From NCBI RefSeq assembly GCF_029813115.1, contig NZ_JAPZDS010000027.1:1-32077 (forward strand): a stretch of DNA of 32,077 nt, written 5' to 3'. Below the pieces are notes generated by a model. That model had not been told where the DNA came from, ran no database searches, and saw only the letters and a list, made by a program, of their open reading frames with translations. Shown piece by piece: positions 1 through 7,894 of the stretch (position 1 is its first letter; each line of letters opens with the position of its first letter). A program made the position numbers and the translations under genes. The stretch is from Aureimonas sp. SK2. GTDB taxonomy: Bacteria; Pseudomonadota; Alphaproteobacteria; Rhizobiales; Rhizobiaceae.

Positions 1-1
1 T

Positions 2-454
2 GGTCTCTTCCGCGCCACGGTCGGCAGCGTCCTCGGCGAATTCCTGTCTGAGGCCCGGCCGAGGATCGCAAGGAACGACGGTGAGGACATGGAGGCTTAC
101 CTGAACCGGATCGCGCTCAACCTCATCGGATCCGCCATCCGAGAAGACATCGTGGCTCTCGACCGACTGATGGTCTCGATGATCCCGAAGTTTCCCAACT
201 TGATGAAGACCTACGAGGAGGCGCGGCGCTCGGTGGCCGATCTGATCGTCCCCGTCGTAGCCGAGGCGCAGCGACGTGGGGAACTTCGGGTGGCCGATCC
301 TCAGACCGTCGTGGACCAGTTCCTGGCTTTCGTTGTCACGGAGCGGATGAGGGCGGCGAGCTTCGGTCTCGAGCCCCATCACATCACCGAGTCCGACCGA
401 TCCATCACGCGCGAACGTGTTGTGATATTTCTCTGCGGCTATCGTCCCAGATGA
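2..454 (+). CDS. TetR/AcrR-family regulator, C-terminal part (cut by window edge)
   Basis: The reading frame is open from the left edge and stops at 452-454, so only the ligand-binding half (about 150 residues) is present. The DNA-binding HTH would lie upstream of the window. The visible stretch begins with LFRATVGSVLGEFL and is largely helical. It resembles the C-terminal domain of AefR-like TetR regulators: helices around AYLNRIALNLI, a middle RLMVSMIPKFPNL segment, and a last helix with FLAFVVTERMRAASFG. The internal ATG at 89 is in frame but falls mid-domain and is unlikely to be the real start. The gene ends about 37 bp before the left end of an IS3-family element, so its own 3' end looks intact. 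The target genes cannot be seen. The family call is fairly safe, the ligand unknown. Confidence 0.7.
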   Translation, partial: GLFRATVGSVLGEFLSEARPRIARNDGEDMEAYLNRIALNLIGSAIREDIVALDRLMVSMIPKFPNLMKTYEEARRSVADLIVPVVAEAQRRGELRVADPQTVVDQFLAFVVTERMRAASFGLEPHHITESDRSITRERVVIFLCGYRPR

Positions 455-543
455 GACGGCGATCTCATCTGCATCGTGCCAGTGTCTATGTGGACTTGCC
501 CCGGGAAAGTGGAGAGCTCTTCTGACGGAATGAGGAGCATTTC

Positions 544-1734
544 ATGGGCAAGCCGCAGCGCCGGTTCGGGAAGGAGTTTGAGGCGGAGGCCGTTCGTCTG
601 GTGGAGACGAGCGGACGCACGCAAGCCAAGAGATCGCCGAGGATCTTGGCATCGGGCTTTCGACGTTGCGCCGCTGGCTCGACAAGCGTCGGGAGCGCGA
701 TCTAAAAGCGCCGCCTCCCGAGCGTCAGGAAGACATGGCGGCCGAGCTGAAGCGGCTTCGGCGCGAGAACGAGATCCTGCGCCAGGAGCGCGAACTCTTG
801 AATAGAGCCACGACTTTTTCGCCAAGGAGGATGTCGATGAGGTTCCGCCCCATCGATGCGGCATCGATCAGAGTTCCCCGTCCAGCGTCTGTGCAAGGTC
901 CTCGGCGTCAGTCCGAGCGGCTACTTCGCTTAAAAGGAGCGCCCGGCCTATCACCGTTAGCGTACCGACTTGATGCTGCTCGCCCATGTTCGCGCGGCCT
1001 TTGCCCTATCGAACGGGACCTATGGCAGCCCGCGCATGGTGCACGAGCTACGCGACGCTGGCTTGACGATCGGGCGTCGGCGCGTTGCCCGCCTGATGCG
1101 CCAGAACGGGATGAAGGCGCGGCAGAAGCGGCGCTTCAAGCGCACCACCGACAGCCTGCATGCCTTCCCCCTCGCACCGAACCTCTTGGAACAGGATTTT
1201 ACGGCGACCACGCCGAACCAGAAGTAGCCGATCGGCGCATGCTTGCATGCGCCTGTCGGCTGAGAGGGCGCAGACATCTCCTACGGCTGGACGGGGGAGG
1301 GCTGGCTGTACCTTGCCGTCGTGATCGACCTCTTCGCCCGACGCGTCGTCGGCTGGGCCACCAGTGATCGCGTGCACAAGGAGCTGGCCCTGTCGGCGCT
1401 GCGCCGTGCTATCGCTGTCCGATGTCCCGCTGCTGGGCTCATTCACCACGCGGATCGAGGCAGCCAATACTGCTCGATCGAGTACCAGGCCGAACTGCGG
1501 CGGCACAGCATCCGGATCTCGATGTCTGGCAAGGGAAACTGCTACGACAACGCGATGGTCGAGACCTTCTTCAAGACGCTGAAGGCCGAACTCGTCTGGC
1601 GCTCCGTCTTCAAGAACCGTGCCCAGGCGACCGCCGCCATCGGCCGCTACATCGACGACTTCTACAACCCCATCCGGCGCCATCCAGCGTTGGACTTCAT
1701 CAGCCCGCTTCAGTTCGCGCGACAGGCCGCGTAA
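544..1734 (+). pseudogene. IS3-family transposase (orfA+orfB), multiply disrupted
   Basis: orfA starts at ATG 544 (MGKPQRRFGKEFEAEAVRL). It loses frame near 625-632 and resumes in another frame as STLRRWLDKRRERD with the expected leucine-zipper stretch (AAELKRLRRENEILRQEREL). orfB begins around 837 (MRFRPIDAA), shifts frame near 862-870, and then carries stops at 931 (TAA where Trp is expected after GYFA), 958 (TAG where Gln is expected), 1225 and 1261. The last two stops lie inside a palindromic insertion. The DDE catalytic core is still recognisable: ADISY, then HHADRGSQY, then AMVETFFKTLK. Two frameshifts plus several stops leave no doubt that this is a dead gene. Confidence 0.85.
1225..1268. 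repeat. Small palindromic element (copy A) inside IS3 transposase
   Basis: In orfB the conserved NQKW-V-ADISY stretch is interrupted after NQK (codon 1222-1224) by about 40 extra bases. The coding sequence resumes at GCA 1270. The insert forms an almost perfect hairpin: AGCCGA-TC-GGCGCATGC (1227-1243), a TT turn, and GCATGCGCC-TG-TCGGCT (1246-1262), followed by GAGAGGG. Read on the minus strand it starts CCCTCT and shares the pattern CCGnCAGGCGnnTGC / GCAnnCGCCGA with the insert at 18956-18995. It adds two in-frame stops (1225, 1261). That it is a mobile repeat is inferred from the second copy. Confidence 0.7.
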
Positions 1735-1750
1735 CATCGAAAACGCTCTC

Positions 1751-2582
1751 GGCTCCGTTGCAAACCGCCGAGTGGGGTGCGAACGTCTTCCCTTCGGCAG
1801 CGACGGAAGGGGGCCGGCATGAGCGCAGCGTTCAAGGGCCGGCACTTCGCCCCTGACATCATCCTGCTCTGCATGCGCTGGTACTGCCGCTACGCGCTCA
1901 GCTACCGCGACCTCGAGGAGATGATGGCCGAGCGCGGCCTGTCGGTCGATCACACTACGATCTACCGCTGGGTCCAGCACTACGCGCCTGAACTCGACCG
2001 GCGTGTCCAGTGGTGCCGCGACCGCAACAGTGGCAGCTGGTACGTCGACGAGACCTACGTGAAGGTCAGCGGGCAGTGGATGTATCTCTACCGCGCGATT
2101 GGCGATCGCGGCGAGACACTCGACTTCCACCTGTCGCAGAAGCGGACCAGCAAGGCGGCCAAACGCTTTCTCGGTAAGGCTCTGAGCCGGTCCCCGCACC
2201 ATCGTCCTTCCGTTATCTCGACCGACAAGAACCCGGCCTACAACGAGGCGATCGCCGCGCTGAGGCGGGAGGGAAGGCTCGCACCCCACTGCCGACACCG
2301 GCAGGTCAAGTACCTGAACAACCGTCTCGAGTCCGACCACGGCAAGCTGAAGCAGCGCATCCGTCCGGTGCGGGGCTTCCAGTCGCAGAAGACGGCGCAC
2401 AACGCGATCCGCGGCTTCGAAACGATGCGCATGTTCCGCAAAGGTCAGTTCCGCTCGATGGTCGACAGCCTCGCTGGAGGATCGGAGGCGCGCTTCATCG
2501 GACGACTGTTCCAGGTGTTCATCGCCTGAGAAAAGAACAGAAGGGGATCATTGCGGCCTGATCATCGGTTTGCAACGGAGCC
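1751..2582 (+). mobile_element. IS6-family insertion sequence, copy 1 (832 bp)
   Basis: It is bounded by perfect 16-bp inverted repeats, GGCTCCGTTGCAAACC at 1751-1766 and its complement at 2567-2582. This is the GGCNCTGTTGCAAA-type terminus of the IS6/IS26 family. It encodes one transposase. The 8-bp flanks (ACGCTCTC left, AGACCGAG right) do not match, so there is no target duplication. This fits IS6-type cointegrate formation or adjacent deletion rather than a simple insertion. Its left end truncates an IS3 element and its right end truncates an MscS-type gene. Confidence 0.93.
1819..2529 (+). CDS. IS6-family transposase (236 aa, intact)
   Basis: This is a full-length DDE transposase of the IS6/IS26 family, which joins its IS to new sites by replicative cointegrate formation. 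Visible parts are an N-terminal HTH region (RDLEEMMAERGLSVDHTTIY), the first catalytic Asp in WYVDETYVKV, the second in VISTDKNPAY, and the Glu in NNRLESDHGKLKQ. ATG 1819 is chosen because a strong purine run (GGAAGGGGG) precedes it and the start MSAAFKGRHFAPD matches the two other copies here. The upstream in-frame ATG at 1777 is less likely. All three catalytic residues are present, so it is probably active. Confidence 0.93.
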   Translation: MSAAFKGRHFAPDIILLCMRWYCRYALSYRDLEEMMAERGLSVDHTTIYRWVQHYAPELDRRVQWCRDRNSGSWYVDETYVKVSGQWMYLYRAIGDRGETLDFHLSQKRTSKAAKRFLGKALSRSPHHRPSVISTDKNPAYNEAIAALRREGRLAPHCRHRQVKYLNNRLESDHGKLKQRIRPVRGFQSQKTAHNAIRGFETMRMFRKGQFRSMVDSLAGGSEARFIGRLFQVFIA

Positions 2583-4771
2583 AGACCGAGCAGGATTGCA
2601 ATGATCTCGTCGGCGTCTTCTTCCATTGGAACCGAGAAGGCGATCTGAACACGGCCGAGCGGATTGGCGAGCGTCATGTTGCGCACGCTTTTGGTGATAA
2701 GCTCGGAGTTCGGGATGATCAGCGTCGAGCGGTCGCCGATCTGGATCTCGGTGGAGCGAACGTTGATGCGCTTCACGTCTCCCTCGTCTAAGCCGACCCT
2801 GATCGTGTCGCCAATCTTCACCGGACGTTCGGCCAGGAGGATCAGTCCCGAGATGAAGTTCTGGGTGATTGCTTGGAGTCCGAAGCCGATGCCGACCGAA
2901 AGGGCGCTGGCGAGGAGCGCGAAGCGTTCGAGCCCGATGCCAAGGGTCGAAACGGTCCCGAACACCACAACAACAATGCCCACATAACGCACAATGGTAG
3001 ACGCTGAATTGCGTGCCCCAGCGTCGAGGTTCGTCGCGGGTAGAAACGTGCCGTTCATCCAGCGGTCGATCAGCCGTACGGCGCCGAGCCCGATGAGAAC
3101 CACGGCGACTGCGCGCAACACCGCGCCGGGTCGGATCACGACATCCCCGATCCCGATCGACGTGATGCCCGCCAGTTGAGTGTAGGCCGGGGCCGTGCCG
3201 CCTCCCACGGGTGCAAGGACCGCAGACGCCGCCAGCAGCCAGATGGCCACGCGCAGGATCACCGACAGAACAAGGCCGACCTGCTCGACGGTGTCGCCCC
3301 CAAGTCCGAACGCGCGCGCGACGGACCGACCGACGCGGCTGTCCCGTGACAGGGCGGTGGTGATGAGGTCGTCCGCCGCGGTGGCGACGAGGTAGGCACC
3401 CGACACGACCACGACGGCCCATACCGTTTCGCGGCCGATCAGCAAGGCAAGGTTCACGTTGCCGCGGGCGATCGCCAGGATGCTGACGACGACCGTGACC
3501 CATCCGGCCAAGAGCGCGACCGTGGCAAGCGGCTGCCTTGGCGTGGCCTCGCACTGGTCACGGTCTTGGTCTCGGTCGCCCCGGAGGCTTTGGACGGAGA
3601 CCAAGACGTAAACGAGAAGGGCGGCGTTGAGGATAGCCGTGAACAGGTTCGCGGTGACGTTCGCGGGAGGGCTGGCCCCGACGATCCTGTTCAACTCGAT
3701 CAAGCCCGTACCGATGACCGCAACGATCGCGGTCGCGACCGGGATCGGGCGTAGCCGCCCTGCTGTTCGGTCGTCGATCGGCATGAGGCGCCAGGAGGGC
3801 CGATCGACGAGGAGAAGCGCCTCGCCCATGGAGACGGCCACCGCCCCAAAGACGGACGCCAGCGCAAGGCTCCAAGCCAGTGACGACGCTTGCGGCGTCA
3901 ATGCATCCGCCCATTCCAAGCCCTGGACGAGGATGCTGAGGCCTATGGCGCTCCCGAGCGCCCCGACGACGAGGAACCAAAGGGCGAGACCGGATCGGCG
4001 TGCCCGTGTATGCGGGGCGCGGTCGCGTGCGTAGCGTTCACCCGCTTTCCTCAAGGATATGCGCAGCGGCAGCACGACCAGGAGAGCAAGAGCGGCTGTC
4101 GCGCCGAAGACGGCCGCTCCCCCGGCGCTCATTGCCCCCGCGAGACGGGCGCCTGCGGCGGCGAAGAAGTCGGACAGCCTAGCGAGGTCGAACGGCAGGT
4201 TCTCGTCCACCGCTTTCCAGTAGGTGGCTGTGAAGGGCGACGCGACACGCTCGAGCGTGTCGCGGTTGAAAATGTCCGTCACCGTGCGGTTCACGGTCTC
4301 GACCGTTTCCCGGGCCGTGGTTGCGAGAAGGCGCGCGCGCTTGACATCGGAGTCCAGCGTGTCGCGATCCCGTGTCAGGTCGGAGCGCTGCTCCCGGACG
4401 TCGGGTGCCTCGCCTTCAGCCGGTTCTCCGAGTGTTGCGAGCGTTGCCTGCGCAGCTTCCAACTTGGGTGCCAAGGCATCGGCCGAAGCGGTCGCGGCAA
4501 CCACGACAGCTTGGGCACGCGTTCGCAGTGCATCGTAGTCCTCGTTGGGCACCGCCGACTGGAGTGACGACCGGATCGCCTCAAGCTCGGAAGCGCCCTG
4601 GTCGAGGACCACGACCGCATCGGTCGCATCGGTGTGGACCTGCGCCACAACGATCTGAGGTGTGCAGACGAACAACATCGCGAACAGCATGTCGCGGAAC
4701 GAGCGGTGCAGGGATCTCGCGACAGGCCCGCGTCTCCACATTGCCTCACGGGACCTCACGAACGAGTTCAT
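2519..4771 (-). CDS. DUF3772-type MscS mechanosensitive channel, 3' end replaced by IS6
   Basis: This is an inner-membrane channel that would release solutes under osmotic downshock. Residues 1-43 form a signal peptide ending near VVAQ. A periplasmic helical region (about 60-190) matches the DUF3772 type (TRDRDTLDSDVKRARLLATT). Then come about ten membrane segments, and the MscS pore helix and beta domain (IGFGLQAITQNFISGLILL, AERPVKIGDTIRV, IIPNSELITKSVRNMTL). Native coding ends at 2583. The last about 20 residues (APLQTDDQAAM...FLRR) are read out of the IS6 terminus, so the end of the cytoplasmic domain is missing. The start ATG overlaps the upstream hydrolase stop (ATGA), implying translational coupling. 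The product may be non-functional or altered. Confidence 0.82.
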   Translation of the reverse strand: MNSFVRSREAMWRRGPVARSLHRSFRDMLFAMLFVCTPQIVVAQVHTDATDAVVVLDQGASELEAIRSSLQSAVPNEDYDALRTRAQAVVVAATASADALAPKLEAAQATLATLGEPAEGEAPDVREQRSDLTRDRDTLDSDVKRARLLATTARETVETVNRTVTDIFNRDTLERVASPFTATYWKAVDENLPFDLARLSDFFAAAGARLAGAMSAGGAAVFGATAALALLVVLPLRISLRKAGERYARDRAPHTRARRSGLALWFLVVGALGSAIGLSILVQGLEWADALTPQASSLAWSLALASVFGAVAVSMGEALLLVDRPSWRLMPIDDRTAGRLRPIPVATAIVAVIGTGLIELNRIVGASPPANVTANLFTAILNAALLVYVLVSVQSLRGDRDQDRDQCEATPRQPLATVALLAGWVTVVVSILAIARGNVNLALLIGRETVWAVVVVSGAYLVATAADDLITTALSRDSRVGRSVARAFGLGGDTVEQVGLVLSVILRVAIWLLAASAVLAPVGGGTAPAYTQLAGITSIGIGDVVIRPGAVLRAVAVVLIGLGAVRLIDRWMNGTFLPATNLDAGARNSASTIVRYVGIVVVVFGTVSTLGIGLERFALLASALSVGIGFGLQAITQNFISGLILLAERPVKIGDTIRVGLDEGDVKRINVRSTEIQIGDRSTLIIPNSELITKSVRNMTLANPLGRVQIAFSVPMEEDADEIIAILLGLAPLQTDDQAAMIPFCSFLRR

Positions 4772-5934
4772 TGTCCGCCCAGAGCTCGACCTGCAAGCGT
4801 GAACGGACTGGCGACGGCCGCGCCTGCCGTATTGAACACGTAGGCTCCGGCCCGTCCGATCGATCCCAAGGGACTGCCCTCTGTTGCCATCTCACGTGAT
4901 TGGAGCGTCGCGAACCGAACAAAGCGGTCGTGGCGCGTCCCGTCGCTCGGCTCTACCGACGAAATGTCGATGATTCGAATGTCCGCCCTCCTTGCAACCT
5001 CCTCCAGGTGGGGATCGTCCACGTCAACGGATCCGACCCGCTGTCGGCCTCCGGAAAGGCGTTGCGAGACGGCGAGCGCCCTGTCGTCTTTGGCGACCAG
5101 AATCGTCAGGGGCGGATCGAGGGCGCCGACGACGGCAATCTGCCTCCGGAACACGTCGACATCGATGTCGGGTGCGGCAAGGGCGACCTCGAAACGGTCG
5201 ACGAGACGGTCCCGCCCTTCGAGACGAAGCTGACGCAAGCTCTCCATGACAAGCCATCCTCCCATGCTGTGCCCAACAAGGAAAATCCTTCCCTTCGTCC
5301 TGAGCTCGCCGACGATGCCGAGCAATCTCGCCAGATCGTCGCGAGCGTAGGTCACGGCATCCCGATCCGCGACGTACCCCGCGACCGCCGCTTCGGACGG
5401 CCAAGAGAACAGGATCGGGACCCTGACGCTGGTCGCGTCGGCGGACAGTTGCGCAACCCGGAAGACCGCCTCGGTCAGGGTGTAGTTGTAACCATGGACG
5501 AAAATCCCCGTCGTGCCGTTGCCGCCGCTGCGCAATGCGACCGCCCTTCGAAACGCTTCCTCGTCCAACGTTCGCCGCCGCGTCACGACGAAACTCTTAG
5601 CGGGGTTCCGGGCCGCCGCCTCGGTCCACTCGATGTTTCCCGGCTGGTGACCGGGCGGCACGGATACCGTCAGTTCCTCGTAGCGCAGCGCTGCCCGGCC
5701 GCTTCCGTATCCAACCTGTCGCACGCCATCCGGCGCGCGGTCGGTCGCGACGAACACGGTGACCGGCTTCGCTCCCGGTGCCGATCCTGCGGTGGGAACG
5801 AGAGTATCCGCTCCCGGCCGGGCGGCGCAGCCAGCCACCATGGAACCAGCCAGGAGAAGGAGCGCGAGCATAGCTGTGCGCCAAGTTGGGCATGTGCTGC
5901 GTTTAGACGACAAGGCCGGGGTAAAGATGATCAT
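4768..5934 (-). CDS. DUF900-type alpha/beta hydrolase lipoprotein
   Basis: This is a probable serine esterase/lipase anchored in the envelope (388 aa). The start at ATG 5934 is preferred to an upstream in-frame ATG because it gives a signal peptide with a lipobox (LLAGSMVAGC, Cys36) and has GAAGGG before it. The hydrolase fold shows a TGIFVHGYNYT oxyanion/His-Gly strand, the nucleophile elbow GHSMGG (Ser about 223), an acid-bearing segment APDIDVDVFR, and a DRALAVSQRLSGG stretch shared with the paralogue at 21691-22917. This matches the DUF900 (COG4782) family. The substrate is unknown. It overlaps the downstream MscS gene by 4 bp, so the two form an operon. The C-terminal tail is Gly/Ala-rich. 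Confidence 0.82.
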   Translation of the reverse strand: MIIFTPALSSKRSTCPTWRTAMLALLLLAGSMVAGCAARPGADTLVPTAGSAPGAKPVTVFVATDRAPDGVRQVGYGSGRAALRYEELTVSVPPGHQPGNIEWTEAAARNPAKSFVVTRRRTLDEEAFRRAVALRSGGNGTTGIFVHGYNYTLTEAVFRVAQLSADATSVRVPILFSWPSEAAVAGYVADRDAVTYARDDLARLLGIVGELRTKGRIFLVGHSMGGWLVMESLRQLRLEGRDRLVDRFEVALAAPDIDVDVFRRQIAVVGALDPPLTILVAKDDRALAVSQRLSGGRQRVGSVDVDDPHLEEVARRADIRIIDISSVEPSDGTRHDRFVRFATLQSREMATEGSPLGSIGRAGAYVFNTAGAAVASPFTLAGRALGGQ

Positions 5935-6037
5935 GCTGCACCCTTCGAGGCAGTTGGTCAGCGTTGAGACATCAGCGACGGGCCGACCGATCTCGCCCTG
6001 CCTGTCGGCGGCGGTGATCGGAACAGTGCTCGCTTTA

Positions 6038-6694
6038 TCAGTTGGCGGTCGGGTTCTTGCCCAACATGAGCGTCGGGCCAAGGACGTCGAACAGCCAATC
6101 GATGCGTGCATGGATCTCGTCCTGCGTCGGCGCCGGCGTCCGGCCCAGAAGCGAAGAGAAGAACTGCGGCCCGAGCAAAGTGCCGATCAATAGGTCGGCG
6201 AGGTGCTCCGAGTGTCGGACATCGGTTGAAACGGGCGATCCGATGCGTCGTATCGCCTCTGCAAGCATGGACTGACCCCTGACGACGGCCGCCTCGTAGA
6301 AAATGGAGCCGAGTTCAGGAGAAGCGGGACTCTCCGCCAGGACCAGCCGGGTCAACGCGACCTGTCGAGGGCTCAGGATGAATGCAGCCATGGAGCGCAA
6401 AACATTGCGCAGTAGCAGCTCCCCTTCCAACGTTTGCCCGTCTTTCCAGTCTAGACTAGGTGCGCTTTCCAAAGACAGTGCGACGACCTCGTTGAAGAGT
6501 TGCTCCTTGGTGTCGAACATCTCGTAGACGGTCTTCTTCGACATGCCACAGGCCCGGACGACGTCGTCCATGCTGGCAGCCGAGTATCCCCTGGAGGTGA
6601 ACGTCTCCTCTGCTGCCGCGACGATCCGGCGGCGCCGTTCTTCCTGGGACATGCTGGGTGGGCGGCCACGACGCTTGAGTTCCGTCTGTTCCAT
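6038..6694 (-). CDS. TetR/AcrR-family repressor, divergent from RND efflux operon
   Basis: This 218-aa one-component repressor has a basic N-terminus (KRRGRPPSMSQEERRRRI). The TetR HTH follows at about residues 20-65 (AAEETFTSRGYSAASMDDVV, CGMSKKTVYEMFDTKEQLF), then a helical C-terminal domain of the AcrR/AefR type. The start is set at ATG 6694, which has GGAG six bases upstream; an earlier in-frame ATG at 6745 lies inside the promoter region. It is transcribed away from the adaptor/pump operon starting at 6806. By the usual logic of this gene arrangement, it represses that operon and itself until a pump substrate binds. The palindrome at 6753-6762 is a candidate operator. Confidence 0.87.
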   Translation of the reverse strand: MEQTELKRRGRPPSMSQEERRRRIVAAAEETFTSRGYSAASMDDVVRACGMSKKTVYEMFDTKEQLFNEVVALSLESAPSLDWKDGQTLEGELLLRNVLRSMAAFILSPRQVALTRLVLAESPASPELGSIFYEAAVVRGQSMLAEAIRRIGSPVSTDVRHSEHLADLLIGTLLGPQFFSSLLGRTPAPTQDEIHARIDWLFDVLGPTLMLGKNPTAN

Positions 6695-6710
6695 GCTACT
6701 CCACAAGCGC

Positions 6711-6768
6711 TTGACATTAGGAAACGCTTCAGTCTTCTGATGCAAATCAGAGACTGATCAGTTTTGCA
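6711..6768 (+). promoter_or_regulatory. Candidate efflux-operon promoter and TetR operator
   Basis: The divergent gap holds a consensus -35 box TTGACA (6711-6716) reading toward the efflux genes. The -10 is weak, around 6734-6740. Downstream lies ACTGATCAGT, a perfect 10-bp palindrome (6753-6762), nested in a wider imperfect repeat with arms TGCAAA (6741) and TTTTGCA (to 6768). An operator overlapping the transcription start fits TetR-type repression. This is a sequence-based inference. Confidence 0.5.
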
Positions 6769-6805
6769 AGTCTGCGGCAATGGCCGCCCCGGAGCGTCCC
6801 GCGAG

Positions 6806-7894
6806 ATGCCACGCACATCGCACACAATCGCAGCCAGTCTTGTCTGCCTTACCCTCGTCGGCTGCCAAGCGGAGCAACCGCCGGCGCCTCCGCCGCCGCG
6901 CCCCGTCGCCACCGCCACTGTCGAAGCGGTGCCGTCATCGGAAAGTGTCACCCTGACCGGGTCCATTGCCGCTCAGGTCGAAAGCAACCTTTCGTTCCGC
7001 ACGAGTGGTCAGATTATCGAACGATCGGTGGATGTCGGCGACCGGGTCCGAAAGGGGCAGGTCCTCGCCCGCATCGATCCGAAGGTTCAGCAGGCCGACG
7101 TGGAGTCAGCCAGGGCAGGTACGACGTCCGCGGACGCCGACGTCGAGCAGGCAACGGCTGCCTTCGAACGATCGAGAAGCCTTTTCGATCGAGGCTACAC
7201 AACGCGACGCGAGTTCGATGCCGCCGACCAGGCTTTGAAGGTGGCAGGGGCCAACGCCCTCTCGGCGAAGGCCCGCCTTCAAAGCGCGGAAGAGTCGCTG
7301 TCGTTCACCAACCTGACGGCCGAGGCTGACGGCGTCGTCACGGCGAGGGAACTGGACGCCGGCGAGGTAGCGCAGGCTGCCGCTACGGTCTTTACCGTCG
7401 CCCTGGACGGACCTCGCGACGCGGTGTTCGACATCTATGAGAGCCTCCTTCTGGCAAGCAGTGAACCGCCGCAGGTCAGGGTCGCGCTTGTCGCCGATCC
7501 TTCTGTCAAGGCATCAGGCCGCATCCGACAGGTCTCGCCAACGGTCGACCAGCAAAGCGGGACTGTCAGGGTCAAGGTCGGACTTGAGGCGACGCCGGAC
7601 GCGATGACGCTGGGCGCGGCAGTCGTCGGAACAGCGGAGTTGCCATCCGCAGGCGTCGTTATAGTCCCTGCCGCCGCGGTGACTTCGCTCGACGGGAGCC
7701 CTGCGGTCTGGGTCCTCGATCATGACAGCGGCGAGGTCCAGCCTCGGCGGATCGCCGTCTCATCCTACCAAGCGTCGACCGTGACGGTCCGCGAGGGCTT
7801 GAACGACGGCGATCGCGTAGTCGTCGAGGGCACCAAACTCCTGCGTCCCGGCGAGAGGATCGCCACGTCCAATGAGGAGGCCCCCTCCCGATGA
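6806..7894 (+). CDS. RND efflux periplasmic adaptor (MFP) lipoprotein, first of two
   Basis: This 362-aa membrane-fusion protein would bridge the inner-membrane pump and an outer-membrane channel. ATG 6806 is chosen because it gives a clean lipoprotein signal (SLVCLTLVGC, Cys20); GGAG stands upstream. After a proline-rich linker come the barrel-sandwich/lipoyl half (FRTSGQIIERSVDVGDRVRK, LARIDP), an alpha-helical hairpin (about residues 95-170, RSRSLFDRGYTTRREFDAAD), the second lipoyl half (LTAEADGVVTARELDAGEVA), and a beta-barrel plus membrane-proximal domain. It overlaps the second adaptor by 4 bp. Two adaptors before one pump resembles the TriAB-TriC arrangement of Pseudomonas. Confidence 0.88.
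   Translation: MPRTSHTIAASLVCLTLVGCQAEQPPAPPPPRPVATATVEAVPSSESVTLTGSIAAQVESNLSFRTSGQIIERSVDVGDRVRKGQVLARIDPKVQQADVESARAGTTSADADVEQATAAFERSRSLFDRGYTTRREFDAADQALKVAGANALSAKARLQSAEESLSFTNLTAEADGVVTARELDAGEVAQAAATVFTVALDGPRDAVFDIYESLLLASSEPPQVRVALVADPSVKASGRIRQVSPTVDQQSGTVRVKVGLEATPDAMTLGAAVVGTAELPSAGVVIVPAAAVTSLDGSPAVWVLDHDSGEVQPRRIAVSSYQASTVTVREGLNDGDRVVVEGTKLLRPGERIATSNEEAPSR

Larger units (their letters stand above)
491..1750 (+). mobile_element. Degenerate IS3-family insertion sequence, right end lost
   Basis: The left end begins near TGGACTTGCCCCGGGAAAGT at 491, an end type seen in IS3-family elements, and is followed by two transposase frames. No matching inverted copy is found on the right. 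The element stops at 1750, exactly where the inverted repeat of an IS6-family element begins. The IS6 insertion, or a later IS6-mediated deletion, therefore removed the right terminus. With its transposase also broken, the element is immobile. Confidence 0.75.

Noticed and set aside
1048-2400. 450-codon minus-strand open frame across the IS3/IS6 junction
   Set aside because: It lies antisense to two transposase genes with good catalytic motifs and shows no recognisable domain of its own.
1743-2590. Target-site duplication around IS6 copy 1
   Set aside because: The flanking octamers ACGCTCTC and AGACCGAG do not match, nor do they match, directly or inverted, the flanks of the other IS6 copies.
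3890-4567. 225-codon plus-strand frame opposite the MscS gene
   Set aside because: It is antisense to a clear membrane-protein gene, with a composition typical of a complementary-strand artefact.
4900-5967. Long plus-strand open frame opposite the first hydrolase gene
   Set aside because: It is antisense to a gene with clear hydrolase motifs, and its own sequence is Arg/Pro/Asp-rich without any domain. This is a usual artefact of high-GC coding DNA.
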